Positions 9,505-17,668 are shown, counted from the stretch's first letter. The stretch: 64,000 nt of DNA from Kitasatospora mediocidica KCTC 9733 (GCF_000744225.1 NZ_JQLN01000004.1:744001-808000); one strand, 5' to 3'. Numbers and translations: made by a program. Notes: generated by a model not told the origin, from the sequence alone.

Positions 9505-9700
9505 GGTGGCGACGCTAGCGGCCGGCACTGACAACGGTCCGAGGCGGGTTCGGAGGCCGAGCGCGGTGGCGGCTTGAGTACTGTCCCAGTCGGCGGGGGC
9601 GGCCCGTGTGACCTGGTTCACAGGACGGGAGTGCATAGCGGGGCTGAGCCCGACGCCTTTCTAGGAGTACAGGCGCATGGGCGAATGAAGGGCGGTGTCA

Positions 9701-10216
9701 ATGAAGCAGCTGCAACCGGACGGCTTCGATGAGTTCGTAGCGGCCCGCTGGTCGGCCCTGTTCCATTTCGCACGCCTGCTCTCCGGTGGAGACCGGCACC
9801 GGGCCGAGGACCTGTTGCAAGAGGCGCTCGTCAAACTCTGGTTCGCCTGGCCGAAGGTCGCCCAGCAGGCGCCGGAGCCGTACGTGCGTCAGGTGCTGAC
9901 GCGCGCGGCGGCCAGGTCCGCGCGGCGACGGTGGTGGGGCGAGCGTCCCACCCGGACTCAGGACATGCCGGAAATCACCGGCCTGGTCGACCTGGCGGCC
10001 GAGGTGGAGGAGCGCTCCCGGTTGGAAATCGGGCTGGCGCAACTGCCGGTGCGGCAGCGGGCCGCGGTGGTGCTGCGCTACTACCAGGACCTGCCCGAGC
10101 GGCAGGTGGCCGAGGTGCTGGGGTGCCCGGTGGGTACGGCCCGCTCTCTCGTGTCGCGCGGGGTGGCCAAACTGCGGCAGGTACTGGCCGAGGCGGTTGT
10201 CGAGCCGGTGAGGTGA
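9701..10216 (+). CDS. ECF sigma factor, SigE-family (SigE-like short type)
   Basis: 171 aa. Region 2 is FDEFVAARWSALFHFARLLSGG with RAEDLLQEALVKLWFAW (the -10-binding DLLQE..K.W helix). Region 4 is LPVRQRAAVVLRYYQDLPERQVAEVLGCPVGTARSLVSRGVAKL, with an intact helix-turn-helix. ATG 9701 has GAAGGG at proper spacing; GTG 9695 overlaps that site. The next gene starts 12 bp after the stop and encodes a one-pass membrane protein, the usual partner of this class, so the pair probably forms a signal-responsive unit. Confidence 0.88.
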   Translation: MKQLQPDGFDEFVAARWSALFHFARLLSGGDRHRAEDLLQEALVKLWFAWPKVAQQAPEPYVRQVLTRAAARSARRRWWGERPTRTQDMPEITGLVDLAAEVEERSRLEIGLAQLPVRQRAAVVLRYYQDLPERQVAEVLGCPVGTARSLVSRGVAKLRQVLAEAVVEPVR

Positions 10217-10228
10217 AGGAGAAACACG

Positions 10229-10816
10229 ATGGATGACTTCGAGAAGGAGCTGGCTCGAATGATGCACGAAACACCGGAACACACGCCTTTTCAGCCCCGC
10301 CACCGCGACCGCCTGGAGGCAGGCGTCCGAACCCGTCGTCGGGCCCGGGCGGCCTGGATGGCCGGCGGATCGGTCCTGACCTTCGCGGGGCTCGGCATCG
10401 GGCTGGTGGTCCTGCCCAACGCCTTTGCCCAGGACCACCCCACCACGCCCTTGCAACGCCCGGCGTCGTCGGTCACCTCGCCGACCCCGACACCGACCCC
10501 GACACCGACGACGGGTCCGACGACGGATCCGATGCCGACGCCGAGCGCCCCGGCGGCAGGCATGCCGACCTCAACCCCCACCCCCGGGACGGGTTCCATG
10601 CGGACTCCCGCTCCGGCGCGGACCGCAGTGTCAGCGCCGCCGCCCATGACCACCCCGACCGCCCCGGCGGCAGGCATACCGACCCCAACCCCCACCCCCG
10701 GGACAGGTCCGATGCCAACTCCGGCTTGGACCCCAGCGGCAACGGCCCCGCCGATGACCACCCCGAGCGGCCAGGCGGACGGCGCGCCGAGCCCGAGCCC
10801 CACCCCGACTCGGTAG
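10229..10816 (+). CDS. Membrane-anchored Pro/Thr-rich sigma-associated protein (putative anti-sigma)
   Basis: 195 aa with GAAGGAGA ahead of the ATG. A basic, charged cytoplasmic N-terminus (about 45 residues, FQPRHRDRLEAGVRTRRRARA) leads into one membrane helix (about 44-66) and then a long extracytoplasmic tail of Pro, Thr and Ser with two copies of a 36-38 residue repeat. There is no zinc-binding anti-sigma motif (HxxxCxxC). The position right after a sigma factor suggests it tethers or regulates it; that is inference. The tail could be O-glycosylated or span the cell wall. A hairpin terminator follows. Confidence 0.6.
   Translation: MDDFEKELARMMHETPEHTPFQPRHRDRLEAGVRTRRRARAAWMAGGSVLTFAGLGIGLVVLPNAFAQDHPTTPLQRPASSVTSPTPTPTPTPTTGPTTDPMPTPSAPAAGMPTSTPTPGTGSMRTPAPARTAVSAPPPMTTPTAPAAGIPTPTPTPGTGPMPTPAWTPAATAPPMTTPSGQADGAPSPSPTPTR
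10547..10768 (+). repeat. Tandem coding repeat, period about 114 bp
   Basis: Two imperfect copies, the first starting at about 10547 and the second at about 10661, begin with the same GCCCCGGCGGCAGGCAT and encode APAAG(M/I)PT(S/P)TPTPGTG(S/P)M-type units. A shorter CCGAC-rich microrepeat at about 10480-10530 precedes them. They build the Pro/Thr tail of the membrane protein and may vary in copy number between strains. Confidence 0.75.
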
Positions 10817-10830
10817 AGGAACTGTGGCCC

Positions 10831-10859
10831 GTGGCCCGGGAGTTCGACTTCCGGGCCAC
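10831..10859 (+). terminator. Terminator hairpin after sigma/membrane-partner operon
   Basis: Inverted repeat GTGGCCCGG (10831-10839) with CCGGGCCAC (10851-10859) and an 11-nt loop, 15 bp after the stop of the membrane protein gene. No T tract. Confidence 0.65.
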
Positions 10860-11100
10860 GTCCCCATGAATCAGCCTGTCAGTGGGCGTTCAGAGAGCTC
10901 TGTTCCGCCATGCGGCTTTCATCCCTGACCGCATGGTGATGCCATAGCCGATGGGGAAGTCCGTCCGGTTTGCAGAAGTCATAGAACCGCCTATCAGGCA
11001 GCGGCACGGAGTCTTCCGCCACATTCATGCAACCGCTGCGCCGTGAGCCCGGATTTCACGTTGCGAAAAGGCGGTGGGTGGTCGAACGAAGCCTGAAGCC
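10860..11100. other. Non-coding or decayed stretch
   Basis: No confident gene. Two short minus-strand frames are open: one of 49 codons at 10879-11028 (begins MNVAEDSVPLPDRRFYDF) and one overlapping it that ends ...KSGLTAQRLHECGGRL. Neither has a good ribosome binding site. They read like pieces of decayed genes, but I cannot name a family. Confidence 0.35.
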
Positions 11101-11220
11101 ATGATCCACATCGCCTCGATCGACAACCTCACCAAGCGCACAACGGACGAGAGCACACCAACCCGGCGAGGGACCTACTGGGATATAAAGGGCAAACTGC
11201 TCCCATTAAATGCCCTCTGA
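11101..11220 (+). CDS. Candidate small ORF, 39 aa
   Basis: ATG 11101 to TGA 11220 encodes a peptide that begins MIHIASIDNLTKR, has a Thr/Ser-rich middle (TTDESTPTRRGTYWD) and ends KGKLLPLNAL. The upstream GAAGCC is a weak ribosome binding site. The frame contains one TTA codon, rare in Streptomyces and dependent on the bldA tRNA. It stops 40 bp before the TTG start of the dehydrogenase gene, so it could be a leader peptide, a peptide precursor or chance. The 3' half is locally AT-rich and may instead be promoter. It is not recognised as any family. Confidence 0.25.
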   Translation: MIHIASIDNLTKRTTDESTPTRRGTYWDIKGKLLPLNAL

Positions 11221-11259
11221 GATGCAGTGTGGTAGACAGGTAATAATCAAAGGGGCATT

Positions 11260-12417
11260 TTGCACCAGTTCACGCTCGGCATCATGGCGCAGTCACGCAA
11301 GGAAAATGAGCATCGACTGCCGGTCCATCCCGCACACTTCGAGCGAATCGACGACGATCTCCGCGGACGCATTCACCTCGAGCAGGGCTACGGCTCCTAC
11401 TTCGGTGTCTCCGACGAGCAGCTCGCGCCCCTGGTCGGAAGCCTGCGCTCGCGCGCGGAGCTGATCGCCGACTGCGACGTGATCCTGCAGGGCAAGCCCA
11501 TGCTCGAGGACGTGGCCGAGCTGCGCGAGGGGCAGGTCCTGTGGGGCTGGCCGCACTGCGTCCAGGACGAGAAAGTCACCCAGAGGGCCATCGACCGGCG
11601 GCTGACCCTGATCGCCTTCGAGGCGATGAACCACTGGCACCCCGACGGCACGTTCAACCTGCACGTCTTCCACAAGAACAACGAGCTGGCCGGCTACTGC
11701 TCGGTGCTGCACGCGATGCAGCTGCGGGGCTCCACCGGCGCCTACGGGCGCCGGCTGCGCGCCGTCGTCATCGGTTTCGGTGCGACCGCCCGTGGAGCGG
11801 TGACCGCGCTCAACTCCCTGGGCGTGCACGACGTCGACGTGCTCACCGCGCGCGGCGTCACCGCCGTCAGCGCGCCGATCCACTCCGCCCGGATCGTCCA
11901 GTTCGACCACGACGTCGCGGACGACACCGCCGACCCGCGCCGCAGCCACGCCCTCACCGAGGACGGCCGGCAGCCGCTGGCGGAGTTCCTGGCAGGACAC
12001 GACGTCATCGTCAACTGCGTGCTGCAGGACACCCGGGCGCCGCTGACCTTCCTGATAGACGAGGACCTGGACACGCTGTCGCCCGGCACCCTGGTCATCG
12101 ACGTCTCCTGCGACGAGGGCATGGGCTTCAGCTGGGCCCGGCCGACCACCTTCACCGAGCCGATTTTCACCGTGGGTGACAACGTCCACTACTACGGTGT
12201 CGACCACAGCCCCTCGTACCTGTGGAACGCGGCAACCTGGGAGAACAGCGAGGCACTGATCCCCTACCTGCGCTCGGTGCTGGACGGACCCGCCAGCTGG
12301 GAGGCCGACGAGACCATCCGCCGCGCCATCGAGATCCGCGACGGCGCGGTCCGCAACCCCGCCGTCCTGGACTTTCAGCACCGCGCAACCGAGTACCCGC
12401 ACCTGCAGCAGCGGTAG
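11260..12417 (+). CDS. AlaDH/PNT family dehydrogenase (carboxyethylornithine synthase or saccharopine dehydrogenase-like)
   Basis: 385 aa from TTG 11260, preceded by an ideal AAAGGGG at about 11250; ATG 11284 is an alternative. The N-terminal IMAQSRKENEHRLPVHPAHF is the AlaDH/PNT signature with the substrate-binding R-x-P-x-H. The NAD domain has VVIGFGATARG (about residues 168-178). Later VDHSPSYLWNAATWENSEALIPYL matches the C-terminal signature of N5-(carboxyethyl)ornithine synthases and relatives. The family performs reductive condensation or oxidative deamination of amino acids with NAD(P)H. The exact substrate is unknown. No obvious pathway genes are adjacent. A low-GC leader of about 100 bp precedes it. 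Confidence 0.7.
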   Translation: MHQFTLGIMAQSRKENEHRLPVHPAHFERIDDDLRGRIHLEQGYGSYFGVSDEQLAPLVGSLRSRAELIADCDVILQGKPMLEDVAELREGQVLWGWPHCVQDEKVTQRAIDRRLTLIAFEAMNHWHPDGTFNLHVFHKNNELAGYCSVLHAMQLRGSTGAYGRRLRAVVIGFGATARGAVTALNSLGVHDVDVLTARGVTAVSAPIHSARIVQFDHDVADDTADPRRSHALTEDGRQPLAEFLAGHDVIVNCVLQDTRAPLTFLIDEDLDTLSPGTLVIDVSCDEGMGFSWARPTTFTEPIFTVGDNVHYYGVDHSPSYLWNAATWENSEALIPYLRSVLDGPASWEADETIRRAIEIRDGAVRNPAVLDFQHRATEYPHLQQR

Positions 12418-12421
12418 GCCC

Positions 12422-12545
12422 TCAGGCGGGTCGAAGTTCAGGGTGATGATCACCTTCATGTGCCCTGAGGCGACCAGTCGGGCGATGGCGGTGCGCGTCC
12501 TCGGAGAAGGACCGCCGGACTTGCTCAGCCGGTCGAATGTGGGCC
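12422..12545 (-). pseudogene. SIR2-like domain protein remnant
   Basis: The minus strand reads TFDRLSKSGG...TRTAIARLVASGHMKVIITLNFDPPEG in one frame. The piece A-x-A-R-L-V-A-S-G-x-x-K-V-I-I-T-x-N-F-D matches the core strand and Asn-Phe-Asp motif of SIR2-like NADase domains (usually T-T-N-F-D-R). Both ends are missing, and coding similarity stops at the end of the neighbouring dehydrogenase. SIR2 domains of this kind occur in anti-phage effectors. This is only a fragment and cannot be functional. Confidence 0.5.
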
Positions 12546-12757
12546 GGTGAGCCAGTGGCTCGGCTCAGATGCTTGGCCGGGTAACGGGATGCGCGTCTGG
12601 GGCGGGCCGCGCGGTGGGACTCTGAATCCGGTCGTCGAAAGTCTTTGCCAAACGGTCGACCACGTCGTGCTCCTGGTCGGGTAGCTTCCGTGGCATCCAT
12701 TGATCTTGATGAGGGCCGGTCGGCACGACCGAACGGGCCTACTGGGAGGGGTGTGCC

Positions 12758-13063
12758 GTGAGTGTGGTCGACCTGATGGCGACGGCGGCCGGCCTGCCGC
12801 AGGCGTGGAGCTCTCGCAGGCTGGGCCAGGTGGGGGCGGCCTGCGTGAAGGTCCTGCGCATGGACGAGCTGTCGGTGGAGGAGGAGAGCCACAGTACCGA
12901 TGAGGCACTGATCGTGGTCGACGGCCGGCTGGAGCTGGACGTGGACGGCACGCCGGTGTCGGTGCGGGCGGGCGAGCTGTACATGGTGGCGGCGGGAACC
13001 GCGCACACGGTCCGCCCCGGAAGTCATGGCGTGCTGGTGATCGTGGAGTCGGCCGAAGAGTGA
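12758..13063 (+). CDS. Cupin domain protein
   Basis: 101 aa from GTG 12758, preceded by GGGAGGGG. One small beta-barrel: HSTDEALIVVDGRLELDVDGTPVSVRAGELYMVAAGTAHTVRPG fits cupin motifs 1 and 2 (H-x4-E and G-x5-P-x-G-x2-H-like). Motif 1 is short of the usual second His (E-E-S-H-S-T-D-E), so metal binding may be modified. Function is unknown; single-domain cupins include isomerases, binding proteins and redox-quenching enzymes. It sits between two gene remnants, so it may have arrived or survived in a rearranged segment. Confidence 0.75.
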   Translation: MSVVDLMATAAGLPQAWSSRRLGQVGAACVKVLRMDELSVEEESHSTDEALIVVDGRLELDVDGTPVSVRAGELYMVAAGTAHTVRPGSHGVLVIVESAEE

Positions 13064-13070
13064 CTGTTCG

Positions 13071-13242
13071 TCAGGCAGCCTTGGCCGGGTACTCGGTCCA
13101 GGTGCGGATCGGTGAGTCGGGGGCGAAGTTGCTCTCCGGTTCGGCGCGGGCATTACGCCGGCGCGCGTAGGCGCCGATGGCGGCGTTCTGCCCGCCGTGG
13201 CTGCGGTGGTCAGTGCCGTTGAGGTAGCAGTACTCCCCCGGG
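13071..13242 (-). pseudogene. IS630-like transposase 3' remnant
   Basis: The minus-strand frame ending at TGA 13071 reads EYCYLNGTDHRSHGGQNAAIGAYARRRNARA and then ESNFAPDSPIRTWTEYPAKAA. The G-T-D-H-x-S-H-x-x-Q-x-x-x-I-x-x-Y-x-x-x-R-N pattern matches the C-terminal tail of IS630-family transposases. The DDE catalytic core is absent, and the fragment begins right at the end of the Tad-associated BTAD gene, so it marks an old insertion or deletion boundary. Confidence 0.6.
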
Positions 13243-16200
13243 TCAGGCGCCCGAGAGGAGGTCGCGGAGGAGGGCGACGGTGTCGGGGTCGAGGTTGCGG
13301 CCGGTGCGGCGGCTGAGGGCGTCCAGGCGGTTGACGGCTTTCAGGAGTTGGTCGCGGGCGCCGGCCGAGGCGTAGGCGTAGAACAGGTCGCGGTGCAGGA
13401 GTTCGACGTCGGGGGCGACAGCGAGGCCGCGGAAGACGGCTGCCTCGGCGCTGCGGTGGTCGCCGTACTGGAGGCGGCGGGCGGCGAGTTCGTGGGCGGT
13501 GTCGACGACGGCGGCCAGCATGTCCTGGCGGGCTGCCTCGGCCCAGCCGTACGTGGTGGCGGGGGCCTCGGCGAAGGGGGCGCCACGGACCAGGGCCAGG
13601 GCGTGGGCGAGTGCGGCGTCGGCGGTGGTGCTGGTGCTGCGCATGCCGCGTCGGTAGAGGCTGCGGAACTCGTCCCAGTCGCAGGTCACGGTGGGTGCGA
13701 AGGTGCAGCCGTCGGCGCTGTCCGGACGGACGAACGCGCGGCCGTCGGGGGCGGCGCCGAACCAGGTGCCCAGCTCCGGCAGGGAGGCGGGCAGGGCCTG
13801 GTCGGGGCGGATGTGGTCGCCGGGGTGGAGCGCACGGTCCACGGCGGCGGGGTCGGCGCCCGGGTTGAGGGCGAGGTAGGCGGCCAGTTCGGTGAGGCCC
13901 GCCAGGGCGGCGGGGTCGGCCGGGCCGGTGGCGCCCAGGACGTCGACCGGGCCGAGCAGGCGGACGCGTGGGGCGGTCCGGACGGCGTGCGCCTCCGGGG
14001 AGCGGAGGATCGCGAGCAGGTCGTCGGCGTCGGTCCGCGCGGTCACCGTGGCGGAGGCGGACGTGGACGTGGTGCTGGAGGTGGAGCTGGACGCGGTGAC
14101 GGGCGTGACCGGTTCGGGGCGGACGGCCACCCGCGGGTCTTCGGCGCTGGGGGCCGGGGCCGCGCCGTGCATGGGGAGCGGCTCGGGGGCCGGGTCGGGT
14201 TCGAGGGCGGGGGCGGGCTCCACGACGGCCTCGGGCGGCGCGGGCTCGGCGGCGGGGGCGAGTTCGAAGACGGCCTCCGACTCCGGCGTGGGCTCCGGCA
14301 GTTGGACCGTCACCGGGATGACCACTTGGCCGCTGCCACCGCCGGCGCCACTGTTCGCCTTCAGGCCGCGGTTGTTGATGCTGTGCCGGGGCAGCCCGCC
14401 GAGCGGCAGCCCCGAGAGCGGTCCGGACGCTCCTGCAGCGGCGGCCGGAGCGGACGAAGGCGACGGCGACGGCGACGCCGAGTACGGGTCGTTCGCGAAG
14501 GTGGCCCCGCCCGGCCCGACCGGTCCAGCCGACCCGGACGAACCGCCGGGGGCGGCAGCCGGGTCGACGGTGGCGAACGGGCTGCTGCCGGTCCCGATCA
14601 GCCGGGCGATCAGCCGCGGCCCGGCCTCCGGCACGCCGTCGGGCAGCGACGCCCCGACGAACGGCGCGTTGACGGCCGCGCCGGGAGCACCGACCCCCGC
14701 CAACACGGGTACCGGCCTGGGCAGGTCGGCGGGCTCGAGCTCCTCGCCGTCCAACGTCCAGCTGGGCGCGGCCTGTTGCTCCGTCGAACCGGACGTCTGC
14801 ATCAACTCGCTCCAGTGGCCGAACTGTTCGTCGGTCAGCCGCTGGAGTTGCAGCGAGAGGTGGAGTCCGGGCAGGTTGGCCGCACCGGTACTCGGCAGGG
14901 TCCACCGGGCGACCGGGCCCGCACCGCGCTCGGGGGCCCGGGTGACGACGGCCAGGCAGGTGCGCGGCCGCCCGTCCAGCAGGCGGCCCAGCTCGGCCGG
15001 AACGCTGCCGCTGGGCGGCTGGGCGGAGAGCACGATCTCCGGCACCCAGGCCTCGTCGGCGTGACCGCGGCTGCGGGCGTCGCGGGGATGGGCGGCCCCG
15101 GCGGAGACCAGGGTGGCCCTGGCCTTCGCGGTGCGCGGGCCGAGCGCCGACAGCGCGGCCTCCAGGTGGGGGTAGTGGTGCACGCGGTCGGCCACCGTGT
15201 CGGAGACCGGCAGGTCGTCGGCGAAGCCGATCAGGTGCAGGTTGAGCTTGTCGGCCAGCGGGCTGTGCGCCAGCTCCAGCGCGATGGTGCGCAGCACCCC
15301 GCGAGCGTCGTCGGGGTGGCCGCTGAGGTGCAGCAGCCGGACGGTCTCCAGGTCGGCGAGCACGGCGGCGCCGTCGGCGGCGCTGCCGAGGGTGACCAGC
15401 GCCGGGTAGGGCGCCGGGACCTTGGCGGCCTGCTGGGCGGAGAGCAGGTCGCCGGAGTCACCGGCGCACCACCAGACGTTGGCGGCGTGCGCGGCGCGGA
15501 ACGGCGCGATCGGCACGGCCGGTGCCGCCAGGTGCAGTTCGATGGTTCCGCCGGCGGTCACCCGGACGGCGGCCAGCGCGGGCAGGCGCTTGCCGGTGCG
15601 GCTGACGTTGCGGGCCAGGGTGCGCAGCGACCTGTTCAACTGGTCGAGTCCGGTGCTGCTCTGACGGGCTTTCAGTTCGGATTCAAAGGCGGCGGCGGGC
15701 GGCGGCGGCATCACGATCCGGTGCCGGGGGCGACGGGCGCGCTGCTGGATACCGCGCCGGTTGGCCACCGCGCCGATCATCGCGGCGGCGAGCAGCAGAC
15801 CGATGCCGGAGACCTCCAGGGAGGTGGTGTAGTCACTGCTGGGCGTGTGGGCCTTCGCGCCACCGGACTTGGCCGCGACGGGGTGGGACTCCGAGCGCGG
15901 CGGCGCCGAGTGCGGGGCCGGATCGGCGGACGGATGGGGTGTCGCGGACGGGTGGGGCGTCGCCGACGGGTGGGCCTCGGCGGACGGTGCGCCTCCGGCC
16001 GTGGACGTGCCCCCGGCCGTCGAACCGCCGGGGTGCGGCGCCGTCTCGGGGGAGGCGGGCGCCGCCGCGGCCGCACCGGGAGCGGGGGCAGCCGGAGCGG
16101 CAGGCGCAGCGGGTGCGCCCGGGATCGTCAGCACGGTCCCGGCGGCCACCATGTCCGGGTCGGTCAGCCGCTCCCCGTCCGGTTCCTGGATCCCCTTGTT

Positions 16201-17202
16201 GGCCGCGAAGAGCTGCGGCCAGTCGTCCGAACTGCCCAGCTCGCGCAGCGCGATGGAGGAGAGCGTGTCCCCGTCCCGCACCGTCGTCGTGGCGTCGTGC
16301 GCCCCTGCGGACGGCCCGGGGACGGACGCGCCGGCGGCCGGCGCGGGGGCGGTGTCGGGCGTCGCGCCGACCGGCATCAACAGCTGCCAGCCCGGCTGGA
16401 TCGGCCGGTCCGCGTCGAAGGTGGTTCCTGAACCGTCCATCACCCGACCGGCGTTGAGCTTGGCGATCTCCTGCCAGCGTTCCCCCGAGCCGAGTTGGCG
16501 CTCGGCGATCGACCAGAGGCTGTCGGCGGGCCGGCTGTCGCGCACGGTGTAGCTGGGCTGCTGCGGGTCGGCGGCGGGCAGCGCCGCGCTGGGCGCGCTC
16601 ACCGGACCGGCCGTCAGGGCCGCGTAGCGCGGCGCGGCCGCGAGCTGTGCCGGAGCCGTCGCTGCGGTCAACTGCCCTGGGGTGGCGGCGAACGAGGCGC
16701 CGGCCACCGGCAGCAGCGCGATCACCGCGCCGACCAGGCCGGCCGCGATCCGCTGGCTCCAGCCGAAGGCCGGCAGCCGGCGGGCGACCCGTCCGCGCAA
16801 CTGGGCCGGGATCTCCAGCAGGACGGAGAGCGCGAAGCAGAGCCAGCCGATCCAGCCGATGCCGACCAGCGCCCAGAGGAACAGCCGCCCGTCGTCGGGC
16901 GTACTGAGCACCTGCCAGAGGTTCCCGTCGGCGGCGCCGCCCATCGCGGCCACCGACCGCGTCCCGTAGTAGAGCAGCGCGGGAACGCCGACCAGCAGCA
17001 CGGCGAGCACCAGCAGCGCGCCGAGCGCGCCCGGCAGTGAGCGCAGCGGACCGCGCCGACGCCCCGGCGGCCGGGCGGCGGCGCGCCCGCCGGCCCGGGT
17101 GCCGGCCGGCGGGGCAGCCCTCCCGGGGGCCGCGGAGGCGCCCGATCGGCCGGCGGCCGGGGCGCTCGGGCGGGCATGGACCTTGGCTCGTGGCGCGGCC
17201 AT
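13243..17202 (-). CDS. Giant LysM-BTAD membrane protein of the Tad locus
   Basis: 1319 aa. Order: basic Pro/Ala-rich N-terminus; three membrane helices (about 58-79, 106-130, 152-173); LysM domain 1 (SYTVRDSRPADSLWSIAERQLG, about 217-277); LysM domain 2 (TTVRDGDTLSSIALRELG, about 306-361); Pro/Ser linker; one more helix (about 450-470, VSGIGLLLAAAMIGAVANRRG); a large cytosolic region; and a C-terminal BTAD of about 130 residues (CDWDEFRSLYRRGM... ALVRGAPFAEAP... AAVVDTAHELAARRL). LysM binds peptidoglycan; BTAD is normally found in SARP regulators, but no DNA-binding domain is seen. The start overlaps the stop of tadG (TGATG), so it is the last gene of the pilus operon. It may link wall anchoring to cytosolic control. 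Confidence 0.8.
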   Translation of the reverse strand: MAAPRAKVHARPSAPAAGRSGASAAPGRAAPPAGTRAGGRAAARPPGRRRGPLRSLPGALGALLVLAVLLVGVPALLYYGTRSVAAMGGAADGNLWQVLSTPDDGRLFLWALVGIGWIGWLCFALSVLLEIPAQLRGRVARRLPAFGWSQRIAAGLVGAVIALLPVAGASFAATPGQLTAATAPAQLAAAPRYAALTAGPVSAPSAALPAADPQQPSYTVRDSRPADSLWSIAERQLGSGERWQEIAKLNAGRVMDGSGTTFDADRPIQPGWQLLMPVGATPDTAPAPAAGASVPGPSAGAHDATTTVRDGDTLSSIALRELGSSDDWPQLFAANKGIQEPDGERLTDPDMVAAGTVLTIPGAPAAPAAPAAPAPGAAAAAPASPETAPHPGGSTAGGTSTAGGAPSAEAHPSATPHPSATPHPSADPAPHSAPPRSESHPVAAKSGGAKAHTPSSDYTTSLEVSGIGLLLAAAMIGAVANRRGIQQRARRPRHRIVMPPPPAAAFESELKARQSSTGLDQLNRSLRTLARNVSRTGKRLPALAAVRVTAGGTIELHLAAPAVPIAPFRAAHAANVWWCAGDSGDLLSAQQAAKVPAPYPALVTLGSAADGAAVLADLETVRLLHLSGHPDDARGVLRTIALELAHSPLADKLNLHLIGFADDLPVSDTVADRVHHYPHLEAALSALGPRTAKARATLVSAGAAHPRDARSRGHADEAWVPEIVLSAQPPSGSVPAELGRLLDGRPRTCLAVVTRAPERGAGPVARWTLPSTGAANLPGLHLSLQLQRLTDEQFGHWSELMQTSGSTEQQAAPSWTLDGEELEPADLPRPVPVLAGVGAPGAAVNAPFVGASLPDGVPEAGPRLIARLIGTGSSPFATVDPAAAPGGSSGSAGPVGPGGATFANDPYSASPSPSPSSAPAAAAGASGPLSGLPLGGLPRHSINNRGLKANSGAGGGSGQVVIPVTVQLPEPTPESEAVFELAPAAEPAPPEAVVEPAPALEPDPAPEPLPMHGAAPAPSAEDPRVAVRPEPVTPVTASSSTSSTTSTSASATVTARTDADDLLAILRSPEAHAVRTAPRVRLLGPVDVLGATGPADPAALAGLTELAAYLALNPGADPAAVDRALHPGDHIRPDQALPASLPELGTWFGAAPDGRAFVRPDSADGCTFAPTVTCDWDEFRSLYRRGMRSTSTTADAALAHALALVRGAPFAEAPATTYGWAEAARQDMLAAVVDTAHELAARRLQYGDHRSAEAAVFRGLAVAPDVELLHRDLFYAYASAGARDQLLKAVNRLDALSRRTGRNLDPDTVALLRDLLSGA

Positions 17203-17642
17203 CAGGCGCCCCCCGCTTTCTCGACGCCGTGCACCAGAGTGGCGGTGCCCTTGCCTTGCACGGACAGGGTGGGTGTGTTGAACAGCCCCAACAGGGCGGT
17301 GTCGTACGTGGTGTCGATGACGATCGTGATGCTGGCGGAGGGCGGCCGGCCGGGCGGCGGCGGTTCGGCGTGCAGCCCGTACGGTGCGAGGTAGGCGTCG
17401 GCGGCGGCGTAGGCCGCGGTGGTGTCGATCAGGAAGCCCCGGCCGCCGAGCAACGCCCCCTGGTCGATCTGCTGCCCGCCGACCCGGGCGGCCTCCTGGG
17501 CCAGCGCGTCGGCGTCGGCGGTGGCGCGCAGCCGTCCGCCGCAGTCCAGCACGATGCCGATGAACAGCAGCATCATCGTGGCGCTGAGCGCCACGAAGAT
17601 CGAGATCGTACCCGTGTCACGGGCGTCCCGACGGATCCTCAC
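17202..17642 (-). CDS. TadG-like putative pilus assembly protein
   Basis: 146 aa from GTG 17642, which has GGGGAGGGA directly upstream. The N-terminus RRDARDTGTISIFVALSATMMLLFIGIVLDCGGRLRATADADALAQEAARV is the TadE/TadG prepilin-like helix followed by the D-A-D-A-L-A-Q-E-A-A-R segment common in actinobacterial TadG proteins. Position +5 after the likely G/T processing site is Phe rather than Glu. The C-terminal part is a small extracytoplasmic domain. It overlaps the LysM-BTAD gene and follows the TadE gene by 26 bp. Likely minor pseudopilin. Confidence 0.75.
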   Translation of the reverse strand: MRIRRDARDTGTISIFVALSATMMLLFIGIVLDCGGRLRATADADALAQEAARVGGQQIDQGALLGGRGFLIDTTAAYAAADAYLAPYGLHAEPPPPGRPPSASITIVIDTTYDTALLGLFNTPTLSVQGKGTATLVHGVEKAGGA

Positions 17643-17668
17643 GTTCCCTCCCCTGCACGGGCGGTGCA

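Noticed and set aside
10879..11028. 49-codon minus-strand frame (MNVAEDSVPLPDRRFYDF...)
   Set aside because: No ribosome binding site, and another frame on the same strand is equally protein-like; kept only as a note on the gap.
12565..12696. 43-codon minus-strand frame starting MPRKLPDQEHDVVDRLAKTFDD
   Set aside because: The N-terminal piece looks protein-like, but there is no ribosome binding site and the rest decays into Pro/Arg; probably a further fragment of lost DNA.
12422..14905. 827-codon minus-strand frame
   Set aside because: It overlaps the BTAD gene in another frame and is Arg/Pro/Gly-rich with no domain; only the short SIR2-like piece in a different frame is meaningful.
13348..16431. 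1027-codon open frame on the plus strand inside the LysM-BTAD gene
   Set aside because: It is antisense to a gene with clear LysM and BTAD domains; long open antisense frames are expected in high-GC DNA, and its protein is low-complexity Gly/Arg/Gln.
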